Shown piece by piece: positions 35,075 to 43,687 of a stretch of 64,000 nucleotides of DNA (position 1 is its first letter; every line of letters begins with the position of its first letter). This DNA comes from Diplocloster modestus. Its GTDB lineage: Bacteria; Bacillota; Clostridia; Lachnospirales; Lachnospiraceae. The stretch spans positions 49,349 through 113,348 of the forward strand of contig NZ_JAHQCX010000019.1 of NCBI RefSeq assembly GCF_019042245.1, read 5' to 3'. The notes below the pieces were generated by a model. It was not told where the DNA came from and did no database searches. It saw only the letters and a program-made list of their open reading frames with translations. A program made the position numbers and the translations under genes.

Positions 35075-36427
35075 TCACGCTTGCCGATTCCCCCTCTTTC
35101 CCGGTTCCGCTGGCAGAGCTACCCCGCAGCAATTTTCAATATCCTGCCGCCATCGCTCGGGCGAAGAATGGATGGCCCGTCCCGTGAAGCAGGAGCGCAG
35201 GAGCCTCAGCGCCGGGGTTCGGTTTACCAGTATGGCGTCTGCCAGATGTTCCGGCGCGTTCAACTTCTCATCGGGCATCAGGATCACCTCCCGCCGGAAG
35301 CCGATGGCCTCCAGCGCACGATCCAGCAGCCGGGCAAAGGTTTCCCAATCCCCATCCACCCGGTAGAGGTAGGTGGCCGCCGCCTCTTCATCGGCCAGCG
35401 CTAACTCCACCGCCGCCACGCGTCCGCCCGGTCCGGGGGCTATCGCCCACAGGATGGGCTTTTGCTCCGGTTCCGCGTTTGGTTCCCGTCCGTCCTCCGG
35501 TACGCCGGTGATCCCTGCCGCCTGCATGGCCGGCTGTTTCTGTCCTTTTTTCTCCGGCGGGGGCAGGGCACCCACCCTCAGGCCACGGCAGCCGCAGAGG
35601 GCGCGGAGCCACGGGTAGGTCTGTGCCATGCGGCTCTCGCTGATTTTCTGCTCCAGCGCCCCCGCGAGGGGCGGCGCGGCCGCCGACAGCTTCTCCATAC
35701 TCGCCGCCGTCCCCAGCGGCATGAGCTTGGCCGCCATCGCCGCCTGCATGGAGCTAAGGCCCGGCACTAACTCTTTCAGCCATTCCAGCGTCCGCTCCCG
35801 CAGAGCGCGGAGACCGTCCGTCAGCAGCCGCTCCAGATTATCCAGTTCCCGGCCCAGCTGTTGGAGGGTGTATCGCTCCCCGGTGGATAGGGCCAGGGTC
35901 AGGCCGAAGCAGCTTTTCTCCATGCTGGTCAGGAAACAGAGGGGGATGCGCCGGGCCTGTTCGCCGGGGGGCAGGATGCACAGGCAATCCTCGTAGAGCC
36001 GGAACACCGCCCGGTCCTGCCGGGTCTGGCCGTTCTCAACTGATATGTAGTCCCCCTCGGCCTCGAAGCTGGGATTACCCTCCACCAGCAGGGCTTTCAG
36101 CACCGCGTTGTTGTAGATGGCGTACAGGTGGTTATATAACCACTCTGCGGCCTGCCCCAAGTAAGAAACGCCCACCATGCCGCCTGCCGTTTGAATCTCC
36201 ACTCGGTAATCCGTCAGCGCGATACCGGTGATCTCCCCGTAGGGGACGGGGAGCTGGTCGAAGCTGGCGGTAATCAGCAGGCCGTCTTTGTTCAGGGTGA
36301 GCTTTGCCTGTTCCGTGAACAGCGGACATTCCACTAAACCCGCGAAAGATCGTCTCGCAGCCTGCTCCTTTGGTTCCCGCGCGGAGCCGCCCATGCCGGG
36401 CGGACCCGCGCTTGTGTTTTTCTCCAT
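35075..36427 (-). CDS. Island protein of unknown function (450 aa)
   Basis: 450 residues from ATG 36427 (AGGAGGTGAAAACAAT upstream). No signal peptide and no clear membrane segment. The N-terminal half looks like a PH-like or GRAM-like beta domain pair (FTEQAKLTLNKDGLLITASFDQLPVPYGEITGIALTDYRVEI; then YEDCLCILPPGEQARRIPLCFLTSME). The middle is helical with many Leu/Arg/Glu (LQQLGRELDNLERLLTDGLRAL). The C-terminal part resembles a second mixed domain (LYRVDGDWETFARLLDRALEAIGFRREVILMPDEKLNAPE). I do not recognise a family. It is the second-last gene of the leftward run and likely cytoplasmic. Confidence 0.65.
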   Translation of the reverse strand: MEKNTSAGPPGMGGSAREPKEQAARRSFAGLVECPLFTEQAKLTLNKDGLLITASFDQLPVPYGEITGIALTDYRVEIQTAGGMVGVSYLGQAAEWLYNHLYAIYNNAVLKALLVEGNPSFEAEGDYISVENGQTRQDRAVFRLYEDCLCILPPGEQARRIPLCFLTSMEKSCFGLTLALSTGERYTLQQLGRELDNLERLLTDGLRALRERTLEWLKELVPGLSSMQAAMAAKLMPLGTAASMEKLSAAAPPLAGALEQKISESRMAQTYPWLRALCGCRGLRVGALPPPEKKGQKQPAMQAAGITGVPEDGREPNAEPEQKPILWAIAPGPGGRVAAVELALADEEAAATYLYRVDGDWETFARLLDRALEAIGFRREVILMPDEKLNAPEHLADAILVNRTPALRLLRSCFTGRAIHSSPERWRQDIENCCGVALPAEPGKRGNRQA

Positions 36428-36615
36428 ATTGTTTTCACCTCCTATCACCATGTCGGATGGGTGACTTCTTCCTCTCTTTCCGCGGCGCAGGTATAGATGT
36501 TCCATTCGGCTTCACCGGGTCCGACATACAAAATCTTTTGGCGTCTAAATCCAGTGATGTCCACGCGCAAAGTCTGGTACAGCTCCGGCAGCGGGCAGCG
36601 GGCTGCCTGTATTGC

Positions 36616-37284
36616 CTACTGTGATTCCAGGGTTCCCATATTCCATGTCACAATTTCAATAGAATCTCCACCTAATATCTTTACCTGGCGAACCTTGCCG
36701 TTATATGTATAGTGCCAGTAAATCTCATAGTCGGTTAATGTTGTTTCATTGTATTCGGCATATTTATCTGTGATATCGCTATATGTTTCTGTTATTGTAT
36801 TGGTGTCCAAAGAATTTTTGACATCATAATTACCGTCCGGGGAAATTTTCTTGCAAAGCTCCCATACTGTATGGATCGTGGCTTTGTGTTCGTCACTGGT
36901 AAAGCCGCCTTCTTTGGAAAATATAACTCCGTCGCCCCTTATTGCTCTCTCAAAGGTACAGCCATCAGGAGCAGTCAGCCCTGGAAGGCAACAATTTTCC
37001 GCCAGCGCTTCCATACTGTCGGAGTTGTTGTTCTGCTCCTCTTGCGAGCTGCCGGAGTCGGGGGCGCTGTCCGGCTGCTGCTCCTGCCGGTCTGCACCGG
37101 AGTCGGGAGTGCTGTCCGGCTGCTGTTCCTTCTGGTCCGCGCCGGGGCCGGGGGTGCTGTCCGGCTGCTGCTCCTGCCGGTTCGCGCCGGGGCTGCCGGG
37201 AAGCTTCGACTTGCTCCCGACGCCGCAGGCGGCGAGTGAGAGGGCCATCGTTAGTGCAAGTACCAATGCCATAATCTTTTTCAT
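36616..37284 (-). CDS. Lipoprotein with 15-residue tandem repeats
   Basis: 222 residues. The lipoprotein signal ends in SLAAC at residue 20. A disordered stalk follows with three to four repeats built on QEQQPDSTPDSGADR, rich in Gln, Pro, Asp, then a globular domain (about 95-222; GLTAPDGCTFERAIRG, YDVKNSLDTNTITETYSD, YWHYTYNGKVRQVKILGGDS). The stalk probably spans the cell wall. GGAGG is placed just before ATG 37284; the ORF opens upstream but that part is not protein-like. The DNA shows matching 45-base repeats. Function unknown. Confidence 0.75.
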   Translation of the reverse strand: MKKIMALVLALTMALSLAACGVGSKSKLPGSPGANRQEQQPDSTPGPGADQKEQQPDSTPDSGADRQEQQPDSAPDSGSSQEEQNNNSDSMEALAENCCLPGLTAPDGCTFERAIRGDGVIFSKEGGFTSDEHKATIHTVWELCKKISPDGNYDVKNSLDTNTITETYSDITDKYAEYNETTLTDYEIYWHYTYNGKVRQVKILGGDSIEIVTWNMGTLESQ

Positions 37285-37322
37285 TTTTTTCCTCCATTTC
37301 ATTTTGTTCGGGGTTGATCGGT

Positions 37323-38081
37323 TTACAGCTTTGTCCCGCACCCGCCGCAGAACTTGGTGCCGAGGATATTTTGCATCCCGCACGCGGCACACTTGCCGGT
37401 TGCGGGGGCAGGGGCGGTGAGACTGGAGCCGCAGTTGTTGCAAAAACGCAGGCTCTGAGCATTTTTTGCCCCGCATTTGGGACAGGTTTTCATCTCCATG
37501 CTGGCCCCGCAGTTATTGCAGAACTTGCCCGTGCCGGCCGGCTTGCCGCACACCGGGCAGATGGTGGTCTTACTCTCAATCTGGCCCTGCCAGACAGTGG
37601 CGGCGGCCCCGGCCTGTTGGATGTTTCGCTTCATGGCCTCGGCCCGGGCCTTTGCCACAAAGATTTCCTGCCGGGGGGCGCAGGAGGTGCAAAGCCCTTC
37701 GTCCTCGTTATGGCAGTGGTCGCAGACGTACTTGTTGCAGCCGGGGCAGCGGTGGAAGTGCTGCATGGCCTCGTTTTTCGCCCGTTCAAAAGCCTGCTCA
37801 TGCTCCTTCTGCCATTCGGGGGATTTACCCTCAAAGGTCTGGGAGAGAATGTCCCCGCTCCGCTGGGCGGCGTAACCGAACTGACTGGCCCGGCCGCCCA
37901 CCAGGGAGCCGAGGATGCCGACTCCCTGTGAGAGACCCCGCAGGCCCTTTTTTTTCTTGTAGGTTTCCGATTCGATGAAGCTGGATTTGTATCCGTCGTT
38001 GCAGATGTCGCAGTAAAAGGTGAACTGGAAACCCGCATCGGTGGAATTATCCTGATAGTTCCGAGTGAATGATGTCAGCAT
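37323..38081 (-). CDS. Multi-zinc-ribbon island protein, long member of the YCDxC family
   Basis: 252 residues. The N-terminus NYQDNSTDAGFQFTFYCDIC is shared with the genes at 51415 and 51728. A Gly-rich segment (LSQGVGILGSLVGGRAS) precedes the shared helix WQKEHEQAFERAKNEA and HFHRCPGCNKYVCDHC. Three more ribbons end the protein (CPVCGKPAGTGKFCNNCG, CPKCGAKNAQSLRFCNNCG, CAACGMQNILGTKFCGGCG). At least 18 cysteines lie in C-x2-C pairs, so about five zinc ions. Cytoplasmic scaffold or nucleic-acid/protein adaptor are both possible. The next leftward gene is a lipoprotein. Confidence 0.8.
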   Translation of the reverse strand: MLTSFTRNYQDNSTDAGFQFTFYCDICNDGYKSSFIESETYKKKKGLRGLSQGVGILGSLVGGRASQFGYAAQRSGDILSQTFEGKSPEWQKEHEQAFERAKNEAMQHFHRCPGCNKYVCDHCHNEDEGLCTSCAPRQEIFVAKARAEAMKRNIQQAGAAATVWQGQIESKTTICPVCGKPAGTGKFCNNCGASMEMKTCPKCGAKNAQSLRFCNNCGSSLTAPAPATGKCAACGMQNILGTKFCGGCGTKL

Positions 38082-38093
38082 AGTGTATCAACC

Positions 38094-38438
38094 TCATTTC
38101 TTTCCGACATTGCCGTCGATTTTTTTACCGCATACGGTGCATTTCGTGTTCTGGAAAAACTGCAACGCGCCGCAGCGTTTATTCTCGCAGTAGATCATCA
38201 GGCCTGCGCCGCATCGCTCGCATTTTTCCTGAACGAAAGTCTGCTGGCCGCAGGAGGGGCAGGGCACGTAGAGCGGCCGCCCGCACCCGGCACACACCGG
38301 TGTTCCCTTTTCAATCGGCCGGTTACAGGAGGGGCAGAGATACCCAAAAGGACTCATGCTGCCGCACTTGGGACAGAGCCGCACGTCCCGGTCGATAAAC
38401 GCTCCGCAGTGGACGCAGGGCTGCTTATATGTAGCCAT
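38094..38438 (-). CDS. Tandem zinc-ribbon protein
   Basis: 114 residues that consist almost entirely of C-x2-C pairs: CVHCG, CPKCG, CPSCN, CAGCG, CPSCG, CERCG, CENKRCG, CTVCG. This gives four zinc ribbons with no membrane segment or other domain. Start ATG 38438, two bases after the stop of the upstream gene, indicating coupled translation. Likely a small zinc-bound adaptor. Proteins of this kind are easily over-called as DNA-binding; nothing here shows DNA binding. Confidence 0.78.
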   Translation of the reverse strand: MATYKQPCVHCGAFIDRDVRLCPKCGSMSPFGYLCPSCNRPIEKGTPVCAGCGRPLYVPCPSCGQQTFVQEKCERCGAGLMIYCENKRCGALQFFQNTKCTVCGKKIDGNVGKK

Positions 38439-38440
38439 TG

Positions 38441-39019
38441 TCAGCCCCCCAATCTTTCGCCGCACCCGCCGCAGAACTTAATACCGGGAGGGTTCTCCAT
38501 GCCGCAGGAGGGACAGACCCCGGAAACCGCGGCGGCCGCCAGCCGTGTGCCGCACTCCTGGCAGAATTTCACGCCGGCCGGGTTTGCCGCCCCGCAGGAC
38601 GGACAGGTGTTCTGGACACCCAGCTTGCTGCCGCACTCCTGACAAAACTTGATCCCTTCCGGATTCTCATGACCGCACTGGGGGCAGATGCGCCCTGCCA
38701 GCGCCGCCTGTTCCGCCTGTTCTTTTTCTTCGGCGGCGCCCTTGGCTTCCTTCAGCTTGGTTTCGGCGGCGGTGAGGTTTGCCTGAATCAGCTTCATCCG
38801 GCCGGCCGCGTCACCAAAGTCCTCCAGCCCGTATTTCTCCACGGCCTGTTTTCCAATTTCGATATAAAGATCTGTTTCCTGTTTTTTGAGGTCGGATACC
38901 TCGCCCTGCGCCTTCATTATCAGTACGTTGGGATCGTCTTGGGGCATGAAGTTGGTGAGGCCCTTGACGATGCCGCCCAAACCGCCGAGATTTCCAAGTC
39001 CGCTCAATAAATCTGACAT
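38441..39019 (-). CDS. Coiled-coil protein with three C-terminal zinc ribbons
   Basis: 192 residues. The N-terminus is a Gly/Leu-rich amphipathic stretch (LLSGLGNLGGLGGIVKG). A charged helical region of about residues 30-108 (LKKQETDLYIEIGKQAVEKYG, AAETKLKEAKGAAEEKEQAE) is probably a coiled coil. Three near-identical ribbons follow: CPQCGHENPEGIKFCQECG, CPSCGAANPAGVKFCQECG and CPSCGMENPPGIKFCGGCG. The layout parallels the gene at 47001-47705. Likely a dimeric cytoplasmic scaffold in the island's system. Confidence 0.78.
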   Translation of the reverse strand: MSDLLSGLGNLGGLGGIVKGLTNFMPQDDPNVLIMKAQGEVSDLKKQETDLYIEIGKQAVEKYGLEDFGDAAGRMKLIQANLTAAETKLKEAKGAAEEKEQAEQAALAGRICPQCGHENPEGIKFCQECGSKLGVQNTCPSCGAANPAGVKFCQECGTRLAAAAVSGVCPSCGMENPPGIKFCGGCGERLGG

Positions 39020-39081
39020 AATATATACCTTCCTTTCTTATCCCCCCGCGTTATTGCGCAGGGAGGACACAATGATTTGCC

Positions 39082-40338
39082 TTAGTTCAAAACAGAGCCG
39101 CCCCATTCCACCACAGTGAGACCGCCGCGCGCGATGGGCGTGATCTCCGGGGGCGCGGGGATTTCATCCGTCGCCCTGAATCCGAACCACAGACGATAGA
39201 CGTGATCCGGGGCCGGGTTCACAAGCAGCGGCATTACGGCATCCAGACGCCCGGTGTCCTGCGGGTACATCGCATACCCCCGATGGGGGTCGAGCCGTGT
39301 TGTCCAGTAGTCGATAAAGTCCGCTTTTTCCGTCTGGTTGAAGCCATAGGCATCCAGAATCTTTTCGAACTGCGTCGTCCGATTCTCACCCGTCAGATAA
39401 AAGCCCTTGCGGGTTTGGAAGTCGGCGGGAGAGGCCGCGGATTCATAGAACAGGAATCCATAGGTTTCTCCTTCAACCAGCAGGAGTCCGTCTTGCTGTA
39501 CCGTCACCCGCCAGCCGGCCCCATCGACTGGGTCATAGCGGGGAATGGTCGTACGCAGCAGCTCCGGCCGGGCAAAGGTCACCTCAACCTCGGCGGGGGC
39601 GTCGCTGTATAGGTAGATATTCGGCTTTTCTACCTGCACCTCGCCATCCTGACCCGGCCCCACCAGCTCCATGAGCCAGTTGTAAAAATCGCCCCACATG
39701 GCGTCCACCATGAAATAGAAATCCTGTACGCTGAGGTTCATCGAATTGATCAGGCTGTCCATCGTGTCGAGAAAAGCGCTGTCCCCCTTGTTGATATCGT
39801 TGAAAAAATCCGACACCGCCTCGCCGCCGAACAGATCCCGGACCATCCCGGCAATATCCCCGGCATACGGCACCTCTTTGCCGATGGTGGATAGTCCAAT
39901 GGCCCAGCCCCGGAACACATTGTCCAAAAACTCAAGAGAGGCGTGCTTATGATTGGAGCTGTCGGTATAGCTGGCAACATCCTTGACGACGCCGCCAATA
40001 TCAAACGCCTTGCCAAGCTTTCCAAACAGCCCGCCGAGGCGGCCCGTGTTCAGTTCCCGCCCGCCTACGCTGAAGCCGCGCCCCTCCGTTGTCAGACGGT
40101 TAAACCATGTTTCAAGGGAACTCAAGCTTCCGCCGCCCGCCTTTTGTGCCAAATAGTCGGAGAAGGCCGAGCCCATATCGTCGTACAGGGTGTATCTCTC
40201 CACCGGGGGAGGCGGGGAGGAGTCGGGGCCGGGAACCCCTAACCCCGCATATGCCCTGGTGGCCGCCAGCGGAAAAATTAGAACCAACACAAGAAGCCAG
40301 GATAAAAACCGCTTTCCTTTCCATTTCAAGTCTATCAC
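39082..40338 (-). CDS. Large secreted island protein of unknown function
   Basis: 418 residues. A Sec signal (FLSWLLVLVLIFPLAATRAYA, cleavage after about residue 31) is followed by a Pro-rich spacer. The first half has Gly-rich helices and Asp/Phe-rich stretches (LEFLDNVFRGWAIGLSTIG, MVRDLFGGEAVSDFFND). The second half opens with EKPNIYLYSDAPAEVEVTF, a K-P-x-I-Y-L-Y motif I recall from many extracytoplasmic bacterial proteins, and ends with beta-type sequence. No anchor is seen. The stop codon of the next gene overlaps its start by 4 bases, so secretion is co-expressed with the TPR membrane proteins upstream. Confidence 0.72.
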   Translation of the reverse strand: MIDLKWKGKRFLSWLLVLVLIFPLAATRAYAGLGVPGPDSSPPPPVERYTLYDDMGSAFSDYLAQKAGGGSLSSLETWFNRLTTEGRGFSVGGRELNTGRLGGLFGKLGKAFDIGGVVKDVASYTDSSNHKHASLEFLDNVFRGWAIGLSTIGKEVPYAGDIAGMVRDLFGGEAVSDFFNDINKGDSAFLDTMDSLINSMNLSVQDFYFMVDAMWGDFYNWLMELVGPGQDGEVQVEKPNIYLYSDAPAEVEVTFARPELLRTTIPRYDPVDGAGWRVTVQQDGLLLVEGETYGFLFYESAASPADFQTRKGFYLTGENRTTQFEKILDAYGFNQTEKADFIDYWTTRLDPHRGYAMYPQDTGRLDAVMPLLVNPAPDHVYRLWFGFRATDEIPAPPEITPIARGGLTVVEWGGSVLN

Positions 40339-41147
40339 GCTCCTTCCTGCGGCAAGGACGCCAGCAAATCCTCTATGTCCTTTTTCAGCGTGTCACTCAC
40401 GCGAAGAGACGCCGCCTTTTCCAAATGCCCCCTTGCCGCCGCATAATCTCCCTGGACGCACTTGACCGTGGCGAGGAAAAACAGGGCGCGGGGTTCCTTC
40501 GGCTCCAGAATGCAAGCGCGTAGCAGGTAAAACTCAGCCTTGGTCATATCTCCGCGAATGTAGCTCAGAAATCCGGCGTTAAACTGAATCTGATAGTCCT
40601 GCGTGTAGATTGCCGCCGCAGCCACATAGGTATCTCTCGCCTCGGCCTCCCGGCCCGCCTTGATCTCCTCAGAAGCCTTCATCAAATAATAGCGGATATC
40701 CAGGTCCGCCGCGCAGCGATTCAGCAGCGCCGCCGCCTCATCGTCATTGAAGAGCTGGCTGTTGGCCTGCGCCTGACGAATCAGAAGCTCTACGCTGTTG
40801 GGGTATTTGCTCTGCATCTCCTCCAGAAGCTCCAGCGCCTTGGCGGTATCCTCGACTCCGCCGCGAAGCAGCAGCCGGTCCACCGCCGCCAGCTCTGCTG
40901 CCGCCGTCCTCGCGGCGTTGTCGGTCAGTCCCGCAAAGGCAAGGGAAAGCAGCATCACCGCCGCCAGCGTGCCGGAAACCAGCGCCGCCGCCTGCTTTTT
41001 CAGGGATTTTTTCTTTATAACCAAGCGGAATATTAGCAGAGCCAGACCGATGGCACAGGACAGAATACCCGCAATCACGCCGCTGCCCAGAACAAATATG
41101 GTAAACAGTCCGCAGATAATACCCGTTACAGCTAACACAATCGTCAT
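40335..41147 (-). CDS. Membrane-anchored TPR protein
   Basis: 270 residues. Two N-terminal membrane helices (VLAVTGIICGLFTIFVLG; GILSCAIGLALLIFRLVI) and a third (ALVSGTLAAVMLLSLAFAGL) lead into TPR-like helical repeats from about residue 95 (ALELLEEMQSKYPNSVELLIRQAQA; YQIQFNAGFLSYIRGDMTKAEFYLLRACILEPKEPRALFFLATVKCVQGDYAAARGHLEKA, in part). It overlaps both neighbours by four bases (ATGA type), a tight translational unit with the 813-residue protein. TPRs suggest assembly of a protein complex at the membrane. Confidence 0.8.
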   Translation of the reverse strand: MTIVLAVTGIICGLFTIFVLGSGVIAGILSCAIGLALLIFRLVIKKKSLKKQAAALVSGTLAAVMLLSLAFAGLTDNAARTAAAELAAVDRLLLRGGVEDTAKALELLEEMQSKYPNSVELLIRQAQANSQLFNDDEAAALLNRCAADLDIRYYLMKASEEIKAGREAEARDTYVAAAAIYTQDYQIQFNAGFLSYIRGDMTKAEFYLLRACILEPKEPRALFFLATVKCVQGDYAAARGHLEKAASLRVSDTLKKDIEDLLASLPQEGA

Positions 41148-43585
41148 GGCTTTTTTTCCTCCCCCACATAATCCTGCAAATCCTGCAGAGCCCAGTCCGC
41201 GTGAAGGGCAAGACCGTATTTGTCAACCTCATGGTCGGAGTTCGGTACAAGCTCCAGCACATGCTGGAAGGCGTTGGCGGAAAGATCATATAGCTCCAGC
41301 CGGTCCAGAGCCTGCCCCAGCATGAACCACGCGGAGGGATTGCCCTGATTCAGTAAAACGGATTGCCCATAGGCGTCCGCGGCCTCACGGTAGATCTTCT
41401 GCTCAAACAGGATGTTACCTTTGAGATAATAGAGGCTGGGCCACTCGGGACAGACCGCCAGCGCCTGCTCCGCCGATATCAGCGAGTCGTCGTATTCCCG
41501 CCTGGCCGCCTGCCAGCTGGATAGAACCATAGGCCCCAGCAGCGGATCGCCCTCCAGCCGGGCCTTATCCGCATCGGAGAGATCCCCGTAGCGCAAGGGG
41601 AACTGCTTTCTGGAGATATAGGTTCCGGCCATACCACGGGCGTAGGTGGAGAGCATCGTGTCCCCGATGACCGGATTGCCTGACCGAGCCTGTTCCGACA
41701 GTTCCAGCGCATAGGTAAGTGATTCCGTCATCTGTCCGTTCAGCCCCCGCGCCAGCATGGCGAGGCCAAGGGCTTGCTGGTGTCCGGGGTTCCCGGCGTA
41801 GATCGCCTCCGCCATTTCGGCGCATACTTCATACTCGCTCGCGCGGTAATGACAGGTCGCCAGCAGGTAGCGCAGTGCGATGCTGTCCGATTTTGCGGCC
41901 GCCACGCTCAAAATCTTTTTAGCCTCGTCAATCTTCTGAATCTTCATCAGGTTAAAAGCCACCATGACCTTCTCGGCCTCATAATCGTGAGGCGCCGGGT
42001 TGGGATTTTGCTTTTCATACAGCGTATCGAAACGTTTTGCAGCAGCAGCGGCGGCCTCGTGGTAATCCTGGGGAGGATCGTCTGTGTAGGAACAGCCCAG
42101 CTCCATGGCGGAGCCTTGGAGGGCGAGGTTGGTGGGGTACTGCTCCGCCAGCGCCACAGCGCGCTTTGTCAGATCGAGGGTGAGCACGCCGCCGTTGGCC
42201 GCCAGATCGCTGTAAAGCATCACGCTGCGCCGGGAATCCAGGTTCTCGTCCATGGCGTTGATTTCCTCCAGCAGCTTTTTTGCCTGCCGGTCCGACAGGG
42301 CGCTCCGGGTGACAAAGCTGCCGGTAAAGATGCCGTTCTGCATACAGTCCAGCAGGATATCATGCTGCCGCTTGGCCGCTTCCCCGTCCGTTTTGGCTGT
42401 TTCCCGGATGGAATCCAGATAATAGGCGTAGTAATCTCCGGGGCAGTCCTGGGTGAGCAGCCAGGAATATAAATGGCTGTCCTGAGAGTGGTCGGCCTCC
42501 ACCTGCAGCAGCCGGACGGCCTCGTCGTTGTAAGTTTGCTGAATGGAGCCCCACAGGCTGCCCTCTTTGGAGAGAACCACCCGCCATGCGTCCCTGCGGG
42601 CGATGGCGTACCGATAACAGGCCGAAGCGGATAGCAGATCGCCGTCCGCCGCAAAGCGGTCCCCCTCGGCCACCATCTCGCTGATCTGCTTTTTCACCGC
42701 GTCCTTCGGGTTTTGTGGGAGCACTTGAATGGCAGATACAACGCATAGCACCGCCAATGCCCCTGCCGTTACAATGCTCATGCGGTTTGACTTTTGTGCG
42801 GGGGCATCTTCTTTTTGCCCTTGCGCCTGAGACTCCATCAGCAGGGGCAAGAGCACGAGCCACTGCAGCAGAGCGGTTAAAATGTAACCCACCGTCATAC
42901 CGCTCAGGCTCTCGGACATGCCCGGCAGGATGGCGAGCACCAGTCCGGCCGCCATCGGGGCCACATACTTGGCCGCCAGAATCAGCCCTGCGGCTGCCAA
43001 AAATACACCTGCCCGCCGCTGTGTTGCAAATCCCCTGATGATCAGGAACGCAATCAGTGCGCTGGAGCCAAGGGGCAGAATCAATTGGAATATCAGCATG
43101 ACCACGGGATGCAGCAATTCGGTTTGCCCATATAAGTAGGTGATAAAGTGATCTATAAAGCGAAAGCAAAACAGCACGAGCAGCGCCGCCCCGCCGCCCC
43201 GCGCAAACAGTTCCAGCGCGCAGGCGGCGATTTTGTTCGTGGACAGGCCCTCGCCGCGCACCCGCAGAACGGCGCAGGCCAGAAGCGCCCAGCCCGCCAC
43301 AATCCCCAAGAAAGATACCGTCAGCGGCAAAAGTACCGGAAGCAGGTTTTTGAAGAGCATGACCATTCCTGCATTCAGCAGATAGGGGAACAGTCTCAGG
43401 CTCAGCAGAGCGGCGAACAAAAAGCCTCCGCTGGGGTGCGCGTATCGTTTCATACGGAATCCGGCCGCCCCTGACGTCCCTGATGTTTTTTTGTTTTTCT
43501 GCGGTACCAAAACAGGTTTTCCGCAAGCACCGCAGAACGGGGCGTCTTTTTCCAGCTTTACGCCGCAATGCGGACATTTTTTCAT
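41144..43585 (-). CDS. Zinc-ribbon, polytopic membrane and TPR fusion protein
   Basis: 813 residues, the largest island protein. A zinc ribbon (CPHCGVKLEKDAPFCGACG, residues 4-22) precedes six to seven membrane helices at about 55-255 and one more near 275 (IVTAGALAVLCVVSAIQVL). A 520-residue helical domain with TPR-like repeats follows, clearest at 690-800 (LYYLKGNILFEQKIYREAADAYGQ, then WFMLGQALDRLELYDLSANAF). The ribbon should be cytoplasmic; the side of the TPR domain depends on the helix count. It overlaps the next TPR gene by four bases. Probably the central membrane component of the system. No known family recognised. Confidence 0.8.
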   Translation of the reverse strand: MKKCPHCGVKLEKDAPFCGACGKPVLVPQKNKKTSGTSGAAGFRMKRYAHPSGGFLFAALLSLRLFPYLLNAGMVMLFKNLLPVLLPLTVSFLGIVAGWALLACAVLRVRGEGLSTNKIAACALELFARGGGAALLVLFCFRFIDHFITYLYGQTELLHPVVMLIFQLILPLGSSALIAFLIIRGFATQRRAGVFLAAAGLILAAKYVAPMAAGLVLAILPGMSESLSGMTVGYILTALLQWLVLLPLLMESQAQGQKEDAPAQKSNRMSIVTAGALAVLCVVSAIQVLPQNPKDAVKKQISEMVAEGDRFAADGDLLSASACYRYAIARRDAWRVVLSKEGSLWGSIQQTYNDEAVRLLQVEADHSQDSHLYSWLLTQDCPGDYYAYYLDSIRETAKTDGEAAKRQHDILLDCMQNGIFTGSFVTRSALSDRQAKKLLEEINAMDENLDSRRSVMLYSDLAANGGVLTLDLTKRAVALAEQYPTNLALQGSAMELGCSYTDDPPQDYHEAAAAAAKRFDTLYEKQNPNPAPHDYEAEKVMVAFNLMKIQKIDEAKKILSVAAAKSDSIALRYLLATCHYRASEYEVCAEMAEAIYAGNPGHQQALGLAMLARGLNGQMTESLTYALELSEQARSGNPVIGDTMLSTYARGMAGTYISRKQFPLRYGDLSDADKARLEGDPLLGPMVLSSWQAARREYDDSLISAEQALAVCPEWPSLYYLKGNILFEQKIYREAADAYGQSVLLNQGNPSAWFMLGQALDRLELYDLSANAFQHVLELVPNSDHEVDKYGLALHADWALQDLQDYVGEEKKP

Positions 43586-43687
43586 CGTCGTTTTGCCTCC
43601 TTCTCTCGATTATCATCAGACATGGGCGGCTGGCGGCTATGCCAACTGCCCATGCGGGGTTTGAGGTTGTATTCCAATCATGGAGCG